Below are positions 16,724-24,593 of a stretch of 53,557 nucleotides of DNA, one piece after another. The notes beneath the pieces are model-generated. The model was not told where the DNA came from. It did not search any database and saw only the letters and a program-made list of their open reading frames with translations. Location of the stretch: NCBI GenBank assembly GCA_947630795.1, contig CANRJC010000013.1, forward strand, positions 1-53,557, given 5' to 3'. The translations under genes were made by a program, and so were the position numbers. The DNA comes from an uncultured Phascolarctobacterium sp. GTDB lineage: Bacteria; Bacillota; Negativicutes; Acidaminococcales; Acidaminococcaceae. The number at the start of each line of letters is the position of its first letter. The stretch's first letter is position 1.

Positions 16724-17329
16724 TCAACACCTCTCTATATGCTCAAAATATTTCGGCAGCAGATCGTCCAGAGCACCGACGAATTGCTCCGTCCTTTTTT
16801 GCAGAGGGAAGGCACCGTCGGTCATGCTCCAAAGAGCCACGCAGCCGTAGTATTCGGCCAAAATGATGTCGGCCAACGCTTCTGCGGGAAAATTTTCTTC
16901 ACGCTCTTTCTCTTTTTCCGAAAGCAGGAGCTGTAAAATAAAAGTTCTGTCGAAATTTAATTTGTTTTGACCGGAACTGTCGCCGCAACAGGGGCAGACG
17001 GCACCCTTCATCCATTCTTTGCAGAGGGAGAGGCCCTGCTCTTCTATATAACGCACGCTCTCGGTGAGAAAGCGGCCCAATTTGGCGGTGGCAGTGCCCG
17101 GATAAGCGGCAGCTTCTTTTTTCAATTCGTCGAAGCGGCGAGAGGCGATCTCCGCCGCCACATCTTCTTTGCGTTTGAAGTAAACGTAAAAGCTGCCCTT
17201 GCTGACGCCTGCTTCCGCCGCGATCTCGTCTACGGAAACAGAGGACGGCTCGCGGCCTGCGAGGAGCCGTTTGGCTGCCTGAACGATCTTTTCTCTGGTA
17301 ACTTTTGCGGCTTCCTGTCGTTTGCCCAC
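16724..17329 (-). CDS. TetR-family transcriptional repressor
   Basis: A 201-residue TetR-type regulator. The N-terminal HTH is IAAEAGVSKGSFYVYFKRKED within residues ~12-58; the C-terminal ligand-binding part contains four closely spaced Cys (SLCKEW..VCPCCG). I start at GTG 17329, 8 nt after GGAGG; a longer frame upstream would run through the promoter. It is the first gene of an operon with two aldo/keto reductases, ending 2 nt before the first, so it likely senses an aldehyde, quinone or electrophile and represses its own operon (inference). Confidence 0.9.
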   Translation of the reverse strand: MGKRQEAAKVTREKIVQAAKRLLAGREPSSVSVDEIAAEAGVSKGSFYVYFKRKEDVAAEIASRRFDELKKEAAAYPGTATAKLGRFLTESVRYIEEQGLSLCKEWMKGAVCPCCGDSSGQNKLNFDRTFILQLLLSEKEKEREENFPAEALADIILAEYYGCVALWSMTDGAFPLQKRTEQFVGALDDLLPKYFEHIERC

Positions 17330-17351
17330 ATTTTTCACCTCCGTCGACTTT

Positions 17352-17380
17352 ATTGTACTATGGTCAATGACTAAAGTCAA
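17352..17380 (-). promoter_or_regulatory. Promoter and likely operator of the tetR-akr operon
   Basis: On the minus strand TTGACT (17380-17375), 17-bp spacer, TACAAT (17357-17352). The -35 is embedded in the palindrome TGACTTTAGTCA (17368-17379) followed by a related TTGACC, a fitting autoregulatory TetR site. Confidence 0.8.
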
Positions 17381-17395
17381 TAAAAACTTATTCAT

Positions 17396-17429
17396 ACAAA
17401 AAGTTCCCCGTCCCGAAGAGGACGGGGAA
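17396..17429 (-). terminator. Intrinsic terminator after the usp operon
   Basis: A 10-bp stem TTCCCCGTCC / GGACGGGGAA with a 6-nt loop; on the minus strand it is followed by CTTTTTG. It ends the DUF190-to-usp operon just before the tetR promoter. Confidence 0.88.
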
Positions 17430-17465
17430 AATTTTTGCAATGAGGGGAACAGAGCGCTGCAGCTT

Positions 17466-17903
17466 TTATTTGACGATCAGCACCGGCACCTCGGCGTATT
17501 GGGAAACTTTGGAAGAAACGCTGCCCAAAAAGAATTCGGCGATGCCGCTGAGGCCCCTGCTGCCCAGGATGATGGCGTCGGCCCCCAGCTTTTTGCTCAA
17601 AGCGATGATGCGCTCGCTGGGGTGGCCCGTCTCCAAACAAAATTCCAGAGGATAGGGGTAGCCTTGCAGCCGCTCTTTGGCCATCTCCAGCACCTTGTCG
17701 CCGATGCGTTCCAAGTCGCTGTTGCCTTGGGCGATGGTGGAGTGATCCAGAGGCACGGCCAAAAGGGCCGCATTGTTGTAGGGCTGCACCACGTTGACCA
17801 CGATGAGCTCGGAGGAGAACTTCTCGCCGATGGCCTTGGCGTTCTCCAGCGCCCGCCAGGCGCTTTCACTGCCGTCTACCGGCACGATGATCTTGCTGTA
17901 CAT
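17466..17903 (-). CDS. Universal stress protein (UspA family)
   Basis: A 145-residue single-domain universal stress protein. The N-terminal IIVPVDGS and the ATP-binding pattern GSRGLSGIAEFFLGSVS (Gly-x2-Gly-x9-Gly-Ser) are intact, so it is of the ATP-binding class. ATG 17903 has GGAGGTG 6 nt upstream; the in-frame GTG at 17912 overlaps that site. It is the last gene of a five-gene operon and may bind ATP or a nucleotide signal that informs the membrane or flavoprotein partners (inference). Confidence 0.93.
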   Translation of the reverse strand: MYSKIIVPVDGSESAWRALENAKAIGEKFSSELIVVNVVQPYNNAALLAVPLDHSTIAQGNSDLERIGDKVLEMAKERLQGYPYPLEFCLETGHPSERIIALSKKLGADAIILGSRGLSGIAEFFLGSVSSKVSQYAEVPVLIVK

Positions 17904-17924
17904 AGAAAACACCTCCAGATATTT

Positions 17925-18311
17925 TTATTCCCGGCCGCGTTTTTGCCGGGCGGCATGGATGCGTTGCGATTTTTTGCTCTCTTTTTTCTCGCCGACGATC
18001 GGTTTTGAGGGAGCCTTGGGGGCCTCGTCTTTGTCGAAGGGGCTTTCTCCTTTGATGAAATAAAAGTAGAAGATCAAAGCGGCCAAAGCCGCCAGCGGCA
18101 AGCTGCCCACATAGTAACGGTATCTGACGGGGGTGGCTATGGTGACGAAGTCGAAGAGGATGATCAAGATGGGCACCAGCACCACCTGACCGATCTTGGC
18201 CACCCAACCGGTCTTGCCCCAGAAGCGCACCACGAAACCGTAGGCCAAAAAGGCCATGGCAAAGGATGCTATGGACATGAAGAGCAAAAACATGAAGAAA
18301 TCGAAATTCAT
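17925..18311 (-). CDS. Small membrane protein with charged C-terminal tail
   Basis: A 128-residue integral membrane protein of unknown family. Three hydrophobic helices are visible (~5-28, ~40-60, ~68-88), followed by a ~40-residue Lys/Glu/Pro-rich tail expected in the cytoplasm. Its start overlaps the stop of the flavoprotein gene (TGATG), and it is 21 nt from usp. The position suggests a membrane anchor or transporter subunit for this operon, but no functional motif is seen. Confidence 0.72.
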   Translation of the reverse strand: MNFDFFMFLLFMSIASFAMAFLAYGFVVRFWGKTGWVAKIGQVVLVPILIILFDFVTIATPVRYRYYVGSLPLAALAALIFYFYFIKGESPFDKDEAPKAPSKPIVGEKKESKKSQRIHAARQKRGRE

Positions 18312-19723
18312 CAGCGACTTTGGACCTCCTCTTTGTCAGTAAAACGCCGGATCACGGACCGGGCAGCCCACACGCCGCTGGCGGAAGCCTGAGAGAGACC
18401 GCGGGTGATGCCCGCCCCGTCGCCGACGGCGAAGAGGCCGGGGATGGCGGTCTCCAACTCGGAGCTCAATTGGGGACGGGCACTGTAAAATTTCACTTCG
18501 GCTCCGTAGAGCAGAGTGTCGGCGTTGGCCATGCCCGGAGCGATCTTGTCTAAAGCATAGATCATTTCGATGATATCGTCCAGCTGCCGCTTGGGCAGAG
18601 CCAAGCTGAGATCGCCCGGCGTGGCGGTTAAGGTGGGCTTGGTGAAACTTTTGGCCATCCGCTTCTCGCTGGTGCGGCGTCCCTTCACCAAGTCACCGAA
18701 GCGCTGCACCAGCACGCCGCCTCCCAGCATGTTGGAGAAAGAAGCGATGCGTTTGCCGTATTGCAAGGGCTCGCGGAAGGGCTCGGTGAAACGATTGCTC
18801 ACCAGCAGGGCGAAGTTGGTGTTGCCGCTGCGCAATTTGGGGTCGCGGTAGCTGTGGCCGTTGACGGTGATGATGCCGTCGGTGTTTTCCGCCACCACAT
18901 AGCCGTAAGGATTCATGCAGAAAGTGCGCACCAAGTCGTTGTATTGCTGGGTGCGGTAAAGGATCTTCGCCTCATAGACCTAATCGGTGATCTCTTTCAG
19001 GATCTGAGCGGGCACTTCTACCCGCACCCCCACGTCTACCTGATTGTTGATGAGGGGAAGGTCCAACTGCCGACATTCTTCGGCGAACCATTCGGCCCCG
19101 GCTCGGCCGGGGGCGCAGATCAAATAGGGACAAGTGAGCACCTCGCCGTTTTGCAGAGTCACGTTAAAACCGTCGGCGGCGGGAGAAAAAGTTTTCACTG
19201 CCGTATCGCAGAGCAAAGCGATCTTGTCTTTCAGATAGGCGTAGATGCTTTCCATGATGAGCAGGTTGTTCTCTGTGCCCAAATGGCGCACCTTGGCGCT
19301 CAAAAGATGAAGGTCGTACTGCAGGCAGCGGGCGGCGAGAGGAGAGTTCTTCGTAGTGAAATATTCTCCCGGGGCGCCGTGGCGGCAGTTCAATCCGTCT
19401 ACGTAATCGATGAGCTCTTCGATGGTCTTCACCGGCAGATAATCGGTGAGCCAGCCGCCGAACTCGGTGGTGAAATTGTATTTGCCGTCGGAAAAAGCGC
19501 CGGCGCCGCCGAAGCCCCGCATGATGGAGCAAGGCTTGCAGCTGAGGCAGTGATCGGTCTTTTTCGCGGCCAAGGGGCAGAAGCGGGCCTTGATGGGATG
19601 CCCGGCCTCCAGCAGCGCTACCTGCAAGCGAGGAGCTCTCAGCGTGAATTCATAGGCGGCGAAGATGGCCGCAGGGCCGCCGCCCACTATGCACACGTCG
19701 AAATGTCTGCCTGTAGTCTTCAC
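18311..19723 (-). pseudogene. FAD-dependent oxidoreductase split by an in-frame amber codon
   Basis: A flavoprotein of about 470 residues of the type annotated as NAD(P)/FAD-dependent or FAD-dependent protein (BFD/GidA-like Rossmann fold). The N-terminal dinucleotide site is CIVGGGPAAIFAAYE, with a Cys pair in CLSCKPC and RGFGGAGAFSDGK, and the C-terminal FAD motif is GLFAVGDGAGITRG. A single TAG (18982-18980) interrupts it after EITD; the same frame continues with VYEAKILYRTQ and VRTFCMNPYGYV, which matches the family without a gap. GTG 19723 follows GAGG, 3 nt after the DUF697 gene. Other genes here end at TAG, so it is a true stop. Confidence 0.85.
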
Positions 19724-19726
19724 TGT

Positions 19727-20221
19727 TCAAACCTCAAAATGCTGCTTCTCGTCTCCCAAAGGTTCATCCTTTTTGGGATGCTCTTTGAAGATGGTCATAT
19801 TGTCTTTGGCGGTAGCTACCGCATCGTCGAAAACTTTTTTGAAAGGGGAGAGGTCGGCGGGCTTGCCGGCCAGATACCACTCGTACACCACGCGGCCCAA
19901 GCCGTAGGTGGTGCCTACGGCGATGGGTATCTGCAGGGGAGGGAAGGGGATGAGGGCAGAGAGGGTGCTGCCGATGAAGTGGGCGCCCAAACTGCCCATG
20001 AGGCCGGCTGCGGCCTTTTGGGTCAGGGTCTCGCCGAAAAGCTTGCCCATCTTCATGATGAGATAGATGTCGTTGGCCCACAGGCTCAAAGGCCCTAGCC
20101 CCGGCACCACCACGATGGCGCCGGCCCGGGCGGCTGCCCAGCGGCACAACGATTCCGCTTCTTCGGCCCGCATGTTATCGTCGATGATCTCTGCGTCTAC
20201 AACTTCCGGTCCGTCGCTCAT
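19727..20221 (-). CDS. DUF697-like protein
   Basis: A 164-residue protein resembling the C-terminal helical domain of DUF697/YcjF proteins, which often accompany GTPases. The pattern RAGAIVVVPGLGPLSLWANDIYLIMKMGKLFG followed by a Gly-rich hydrophobic hairpin (AHFIGSTLSALIPFPPLQIPIAVG) is typical; two or three segments could insert in the membrane. No GTPase domain is present. AAGGAGG lies 7 nt before ATG 20221. It is the second gene of the DUF190 operon. Confidence 0.75.
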   Translation of the reverse strand: MSDGPEVVDAEIIDDNMRAEEAESLCRWAAARAGAIVVVPGLGPLSLWANDIYLIMKMGKLFGETLTQKAAAGLMGSLGAHFIGSTLSALIPFPPLQIPIAVGTTYGLGRVVYEWYLAGKPADLSPFKKVFDDAVATAKDNMTIFKEHPKKDEPLGDEKQHFEV

Positions 20222-20261
20222 GGCTCGACCTCCTTATCAGCCGCTGCCGCCGTTTTTCTCG

Positions 20262-20639
20262 TCATTCGCCGAATTTTGCCCGGCGCTCTGCCTCCCGTTT
20301 GCGGATGTAGTCGGTGACCATGACGGTGCTGTCTTCAATCACCACCAGAGAATGCTCGGCGTGTTTTTCCAAAAAGGGCAGGATCTTTTCGATGTTCTCT
20401 CTAAGGTCCACGATCTCCACGAGGATGGGGAGATTGCCGTTGCCGCTGATGAAAGTGTTGATGGCTCTGCCCATGCCCCGGGCCGTGGAGGCGTAGCCCC
20501 CTATGCCCTTGCAGACGGTGCCGCCGGCCAAGCCCAGGCGGCGGGCCTCTTCGATGATGCACTTATAAAGGGGCTTGTCGTCGCACAGCACGTCTTCGCC
20601 GGTGTAAACTTTTAAGAAAGTGGCTTTTCTGAATTCCAT
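20262..20639 (-). CDS. DUF190 PII-like protein
   Basis: A 125-residue DUF190 protein. This family has the ferredoxin-like PII fold and forms trimers; ligands are mostly undefined. Family pattern is clear: LKVYTGEDVLCDDKPLYK, then GLAGGTVCKGIGGYAS, then LPILVEIVDLRENIEKILPFL. I start at ATG 20639 behind GGGAG rather than at the longer frame, which would run into the promoter. As first gene of the operon it may sense a nucleotide or other signal for the downstream membrane and redox proteins (inference). Confidence 0.88.
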   Translation of the reverse strand: MEFRKATFLKVYTGEDVLCDDKPLYKCIIEEARRLGLAGGTVCKGIGGYASTARGMGRAINTFISGNGNLPILVEIVDLRENIEKILPFLEKHAEHSLVVIEDSTVMVTDYIRKREAERRAKFGE

Positions 20640-20679
20640 GATGCTCCCGACCTCCCGCGGCAGAATTGCTTTCGCTCTC

Positions 20680-20708
20680 ATTATACCATTTTTGCCAAAA
20701 GAGGTTAA
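20680..20708 (-). promoter_or_regulatory. Promoter of the DUF190-to-usp operon
   Basis: On the minus strand TTAACC (20708-20703), 17-bp spacer ending TGG, and a perfect TATAAT (20685-20680): an extended -10 promoter. Leader of about 35 nt. Confidence 0.8.
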
Positions 20709-20798
20709 GGCGAATTTCTTCCTTCAAAAAAAATATGAGAAATTATTTTGAGCGAGGCCGCCGCAGCCTCAAGAAAAATTTTCCCGAGGCGCCGCTTC

Positions 20799-20828
20799 TT
20801 GCCTTGGCGGTGAAAACTTTGTTATAAT
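20799..20828 (+). promoter_or_regulatory. Promoter of the thioesterase gene
   Basis: TTGCCT (20799-20804), 18-bp spacer ending TGT, TATAAT (20823-20828), an extended -10. It is divergent from the DUF190 promoter with about 90 bp between them. Confidence 0.78.
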
Positions 20829-20914
20829 CAAAAAAAGTCCGAAAAAATTTCTACGAATGCGTTCAAAAAATGCAAGGCAAAAGGCTTCGAGCCGAGGCTG
20901 AAGGAGGAAGAAGC

Positions 20915-21292
20915 ATGGAGATCAAAGCCGGTCTGCAAGGCAGAGCACAGGAAACAGTGACGGCGGCAGTGACGGCCAAGGCCGTGGGCAGCGGGTCTTT
21001 AGCGGTTTATGCTACCCCCGCCATGTGCGCCCTAATGGAAAAGGCGGCTTGCGCCGCCATCGATGACCTTTTGCAAGAAGGCGAGAGCAGCGTAGGCACG
21101 CTGCTGGAGATCGTTCACGAAAGAGCCAGCGCCCCGGGCAGCCTCATCACCGCCGTCGCCCATTTGACGGAAGTGAAGGGCAGGGGCCTGAGCTTTACGG
21201 TGGAAGCCGCCGACGAAAAAGGCCCCATAGGCAGGGGCCGACATCAAAGAGTGATCGTCAATGTGGAAAAATTTTTGGCGCGGCTGGGCTAA
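20915..21292 (+). CDS. Hot-dog thioesterase of the FlK (fluoroacetyl-CoA thioesterase-like) family
   Basis: A 125-residue hot-dog fold protein that probably hydrolyses a short acyl-CoA thioester. The family features are VGSGSLAVYATPAMCALMEKAA, then GESSVGTLLEIVHERASAPG with a conserved Glu/His pair, and GPIGRGRHQRVIV near the end. Most genes of this family have nothing to do with fluoroacetate. AAGGAGG (20901-20907) is 7 nt before ATG 20915. Its last four bases overlap the end of the convergent ClC gene. Confidence 0.88.
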   Translation: MEIKAGLQGRAQETVTAAVTAKAVGSGSLAVYATPAMCALMEKAACAAIDDLLQEGESSVGTLLEIVHERASAPGSLITAVAHLTEVKGRGLSFTVEAADEKGPIGRGRHQRVIVNVEKFLARLG

Positions 21293-22857
21293 TCCGCAGC
21301 TTTTTCTTCCGCCAGAGAAGCAAGATAGGGGATGTTGGCGTTCTCCGTCATGATGTAAAGATAATCGCCGGCCCGCAGGAGAGTGTCGCCGTGAGGGATG
21401 AGCTGCTGCTCGCCCCGTTTGATGTCCACCAGCAGGGTGTCGGGAGGCCAGGCCACGTGTTTGATGAGTTTATTTTCCAGCACGCTGCCGCTGGCCACCG
21501 CCAATTCCGTCACGTTGCGCTGCCGCAAGAGGTCCTTCTTCGGTTTTCCCTGCTCCAAAGAGCGGAGCAGCAATTCTTCGTAGATGGGGCGGCCGCCGCA
21601 CAGTTCAGCTGCGCTGAAGGCCACCAAAGAAGCCAAGGCCAGCACCAAAAGATGCTGATAAGAAGCGGTCATCTCCATGATCAGCACCATGCCGGTGATG
21701 GGGGCCTTAGTGCAGGCAGCAAAGAGAGCGGCCATAGAGATGACGATGATATTGGGAGCAAAGCTCGGCTCCAAAAGACCGAGGGCGATGCAGGCTTGGC
21801 CGCAGAGCCCGCCGCAGAGAGCGCCGATGACCAACATGGGCAGAAAGAAGCCACCGGGGGCGCCGCTGCCGTAGCTGAAAAGAGTGAAGAGAAATTTTCC
21901 CAACAAAAAGAGAGCCAAGAGGCGCAGAGGCGCAGGAGAGCGCACCAACCCGTTGATCAATTCGTTGCCTCCACCCAGCACTTGGGGCAGGTACAGCCCC
22001 AGCACCCCGGCTGAAAAGAGAGGGAAGAGCAATTTGGCGAAAGTATTTTTAAAAAAGGGCAGTGCGTAAAAACGGCTGATGGAGAGCAGGCCTTTGTTGA
22101 AGGCCACGCCAGCCAGCCCGGCGATGAGGGCCGCCAAGATGATGATGCCGTAGTGATGATCGATGGGCACCAGGGGCAGTTCTTCGAAAATAAAAATGGC
22201 GTCGCGACCGAAAAGGGCCCTGCTCACTACGGTGGCGCACACTGCTGCCGTCATGGAGGGCAACAGCACCACGATGGAAAAGTTTTTGTGCAATTCTTCC
22301 AAAGCGAAGATCACTCCCGCCAAAGGCGCGTTGAAAGCGGCGGCGAGGCCGGCACTGGCGCCGCTGGTGAGCAGGTAGCGCTCTTCCATGCGGGTGCGGC
22401 CCAAGCCTCTGCTGATGCCCTGAGCGGTGACGGCTCCCAATTGGATGCTGGGGCCCTCTCGCCCTAGGGAGAGGCCGGCGCCGATGGCCAAGATGCCGCC
22501 CAACAGTTTAGTCCATAAAATAGAGGTCCAGCGGAGCTTCACCAAGCCCATCAGCGCACCCTTCACCTGGGGGATGCCGCTACCGGAAGCCAAAGGCTCC
22601 GTCTTTACTAATCTGGTCAAAAGAAAAGCGATGACAGCGAGAAAAAGGAAAAGAGGCAGCAGATAGGCCGCAGGAGCGGAGCGAAGAAAGAGATAGGCTT
22701 CCGATCGCAATTTTTCCGTCCAAAAAAGGGCGAAGCGAAAGAAGCTGATCACCAGACCGGACGAGAGACCGATGATGCAGCCTTCGGCAAAAAGTTTCAG
22801 CCGGAAACCCTGCCAGTGGTTGATGCTGTTCATGGTGTTGTGCAAAGCATCTTTCAT
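21289..22857 (-). CDS. ClC-family H+/Cl- antiporter with C-terminal TrkA_C domain
   Basis: A 522-residue ClC protein with the three anion-pathway motifs GSGIPQVKG, GREGPSIQLG (gating Glu) and GSGAPGGFFLP. The intracellular proton Glu is also present in FALEEL, so a proton-coupled antiporter is more likely than a channel. About ten to twelve membrane helices are followed from ~430 by a cytoplasmic RCK_C/TrkA_C domain that can bind a small ligand. ATG 22857 has GAAGG 9 nt upstream. It follows the GltD-like gene after a terminator, so it may have its own weak promoter. Confidence 0.93.
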   Translation of the reverse strand: MKDALHNTMNSINHWQGFRLKLFAEGCIIGLSSGLVISFFRFALFWTEKLRSEAYLFLRSAPAAYLLPLFLFLAVIAFLLTRLVKTEPLASGSGIPQVKGALMGLVKLRWTSILWTKLLGGILAIGAGLSLGREGPSIQLGAVTAQGISRGLGRTRMEERYLLTSGASAGLAAAFNAPLAGVIFALEELHKNFSIVVLLPSMTAAVCATVVSRALFGRDAIFIFEELPLVPIDHHYGIIILAALIAGLAGVAFNKGLLSISRFYALPFFKNTFAKLLFPLFSAGVLGLYLPQVLGGGNELINGLVRSPAPLRLLALFLLGKFLFTLFSYGSGAPGGFFLPMLVIGALCGGLCGQACIALGLLEPSFAPNIIVISMAALFAACTKAPITGMVLIMEMTASYQHLLVLALASLVAFSAAELCGGRPIYEELLLRSLEQGKPKKDLLRQRNVTELAVASGSVLENKLIKHVAWPPDTLLVDIKRGEQQLIPHGDTLLRAGDYLYIMTENANIPYLASLAEEKAAD

Positions 22858-22898
22858 GCAGCGACCTTCTTTGCGTTTAAAAATTTGCGGATAAAGGG

Positions 22899-22929
22899 AA
22901 AAAGCCCGCGGGCGGCGCACTGCGGGCTT
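22899..22929 (-). terminator. Intrinsic terminator after the GltD-like gene
   Basis: Stem AAGCCCGC / GCGGGCTT with a 12-nt GC-rich loop; on the minus strand the stem is followed by TTTTTCCC. It separates the oxidoreductase gene from the ClC gene. Confidence 0.82.
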
Positions 22930-22948
22930 AAAGCACGGCCGACGGAGC

Positions 22949-24316
22949 CTAGAGCTCGCAGTCGGCCAAAAGTTTTTTGGCGGCTATGTATTGGGCCATG
23001 CCCTCGGCCACCAGTTTGCTCTCTTTCATGGTGTTGACCACGGTGGCGGGGCCGCTGTCTACGCCGGTGAAAACTCCGGTGCGGGTGGTCATGCCGTAGG
23101 GACGCCGACGGGTGATCACGAAGCCTCGGTTGTCGGTCTGCAGGCCTGCAGTGGAGGCGATGATGCGAGGCATGGGCTTGTGGCCCACGGAGAGGATGAT
23201 GCTGTCGGCTTCCATGAGCTGCTGGCCGCCTTCCGGCACCAAAGAGCCGTCCTCGTCACGGGCAAGATTTTGCAAGAGCAGGCCGGCCACTCGGCTCTCA
23301 TCAGCCATGTCGCCGTTGCGGCGCACATTGAGGAGAGCCCGCATCTGCTTTTTGTTGAAATAAGCCATGGGCTTGGTCAAAAAATTGAATTGTACGCCGG
23401 CCGCCGCCGTTTGCATATAATCTTCGTAACCGCAGGCCAAAGTGCCTTCGTCCCTGCCGGTGACGATGTTCACGGAGGCCGGGCCGAAGTTCAAAGCGGT
23501 GCGGGCCGCTTCCATGGCCATGGCATCGTTGCCCACAACCACTACATTGTCACCGGGGTGTAGCAGCGTTTCTACTTCGTCCAAACGGCCGGCTTCTATG
23601 AGGGTGGCATTGCGCAAAAAGAAGCTGGCGGCTTGGATACCGCTCAATTCTTTGCCGGGCAAATCCAATGTATAGGGGAGAGAAGTGCCGCTGCCGATGA
23701 AGATGGCGTCGAAGCCTGCGGCGAAGAGGTCGTCTACGGTGAAGTCTTCGCCGGCCATCCGGCCTGTCTCGATGGCCACTCCCAAACTGCGGAGCTGAGC
23801 TATCTCTCGGCGCACCACGCTTTTTTGCAGGCGATATTCGGGGAAACCGTAGAGGAGCACGCCCCCCGGTTCGGCTTGAGCTTCGAAGATGGTGACGTCG
23901 TAATTTAAACGGGCCAGTTCTCCCGCTACCGTCAGCCCCGCGGGACCGGAGCCGATGACAGCTACTCGTCCCTCCTCTTTGGTGGAGGGACAGGGAGGCT
24001 TGATGTCGTTATTGAGGGCGAAGTCGGCCACGAAGGCTTCGAGATTGCCGATATTGACGGCGGTCTGCCGCCGAGCCAAAAAGCAGCGGGCTTCGCATTG
24101 ACGTTCGTGGGGGCACACCCGGCCGCAAACGGCGGGCAGGTTGTTGCTGCCGATGATGATCTCGTAGGCGCTGCCCAAGTTGCCTTCCGCCAGCGCCCGC
24201 ATAAAGTCGGGGATGGGCACGGCCAAGGGGCAGCCATCGATGCAAGTGGGGCGGGGGCAACCCCGGCAGCGGCGTGCTTCTTTGATGGCTTCGCCGGTGT
24301 CGATGCTTCTGTACAT
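22949..24316 (-). CDS. NAD(P)-dependent oxidoreductase, glutamate synthase small subunit (GltD) family
   Basis: A 455-residue protein of the GltD/NfnB/PreT family. An N-terminal Cys-rich ferredoxin-like segment (CRGCPRPTCIDGCPL, then CGRVCPHERQCEARC) should bind two [4Fe-4S] clusters. It is followed by an FAD site (VIGSGPAGLTVAGELA) and an NAD(P)H site (VVVVGNDAMAMEAARTA). Such subunits feed electrons to a partner, for example glutamate synthase large subunit. No gltB or NfnA-like partner is next to it, so its acceptor is unknown. GGAGG lies 7 nt before ATG 24316. Confidence 0.9.
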   Translation of the reverse strand: MYRSIDTGEAIKEARRCRGCPRPTCIDGCPLAVPIPDFMRALAEGNLGSAYEIIIGSNNLPAVCGRVCPHERQCEARCFLARRQTAVNIGNLEAFVADFALNNDIKPPCPSTKEEGRVAVIGSGPAGLTVAGELARLNYDVTIFEAQAEPGGVLLYGFPEYRLQKSVVRREIAQLRSLGVAIETGRMAGEDFTVDDLFAAGFDAIFIGSGTSLPYTLDLPGKELSGIQAASFFLRNATLIEAGRLDEVETLLHPGDNVVVVGNDAMAMEAARTALNFGPASVNIVTGRDEGTLACGYEDYMQTAAAGVQFNFLTKPMAYFNKKQMRALLNVRRNGDMADESRVAGLLLQNLARDEDGSLVPEGGQQLMEADSIILSVGHKPMPRIIASTAGLQTDNRGFVITRRRPYGMTTRTGVFTGVDSGPATVVNTMKESKLVAEGMAQYIAAKKLLADCEL

Positions 24317-24382
24317 AAAACTTCCTCCCTCGCCGATCCGCCGCTTCTTGCGCGGACAAAGGGCTCATTATCGTCTTTATAT

Positions 24383-24410
24383 ATTTTAGCATAGCGGGGA
24401 AAGAGTGTAA
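24383..24410 (-). promoter_or_regulatory. Promoter of the GltD-like gene
   Basis: On the minus strand TTACAC (24410-24405), 16-bp spacer ending TGC, TAAAAT (24388-24383), an extended -10 form. Confidence 0.65.
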
Positions 24411-24495
24411 ACGAAAATCAAGGTGACAGGAAGGAGGAAGGCTCTTTCCTTCCAGGTGGGAGGACTTTTTTCGGAAGGAAAAATTTTTCGGCCTC

Positions 24496-24524
24496 TTGTC
24501 AAAAGTCGAAAAGTCAAATATAAT
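24496..24524 (+). promoter_or_regulatory. ctsR promoter with overlapping CtsR-like heptad repeats
   Basis: TTGTCA (24496-24501), 17-bp spacer, TATAAT (24519-24524) is a near-consensus promoter. Three heptads lie in it: TGTCAAA (24497-24503), AGTCGAA (24504-24510) and AGTCAAA (24512-24518). The known CtsR operator is two (A/G)GTCAAA heptads separated by 3 nt; here the heptads are tandem with 0 and 1 nt between them. The site covers the core promoter, as expected for autorepression. Confidence 0.82.
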
Positions 24525-24593
24525 AAGGGCAGAAAGAAAAGCTCCGTCCTCAGGCTCACATGAAAGCCGCAAGACAGGCGAAGGAAGACCGTT

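Noticed and set aside
18980-18982. TAG reassigned to an amino acid in this organism
   Set aside because: Several intact genes here end in TAG at the expected family length, so general reassignment is not supported.
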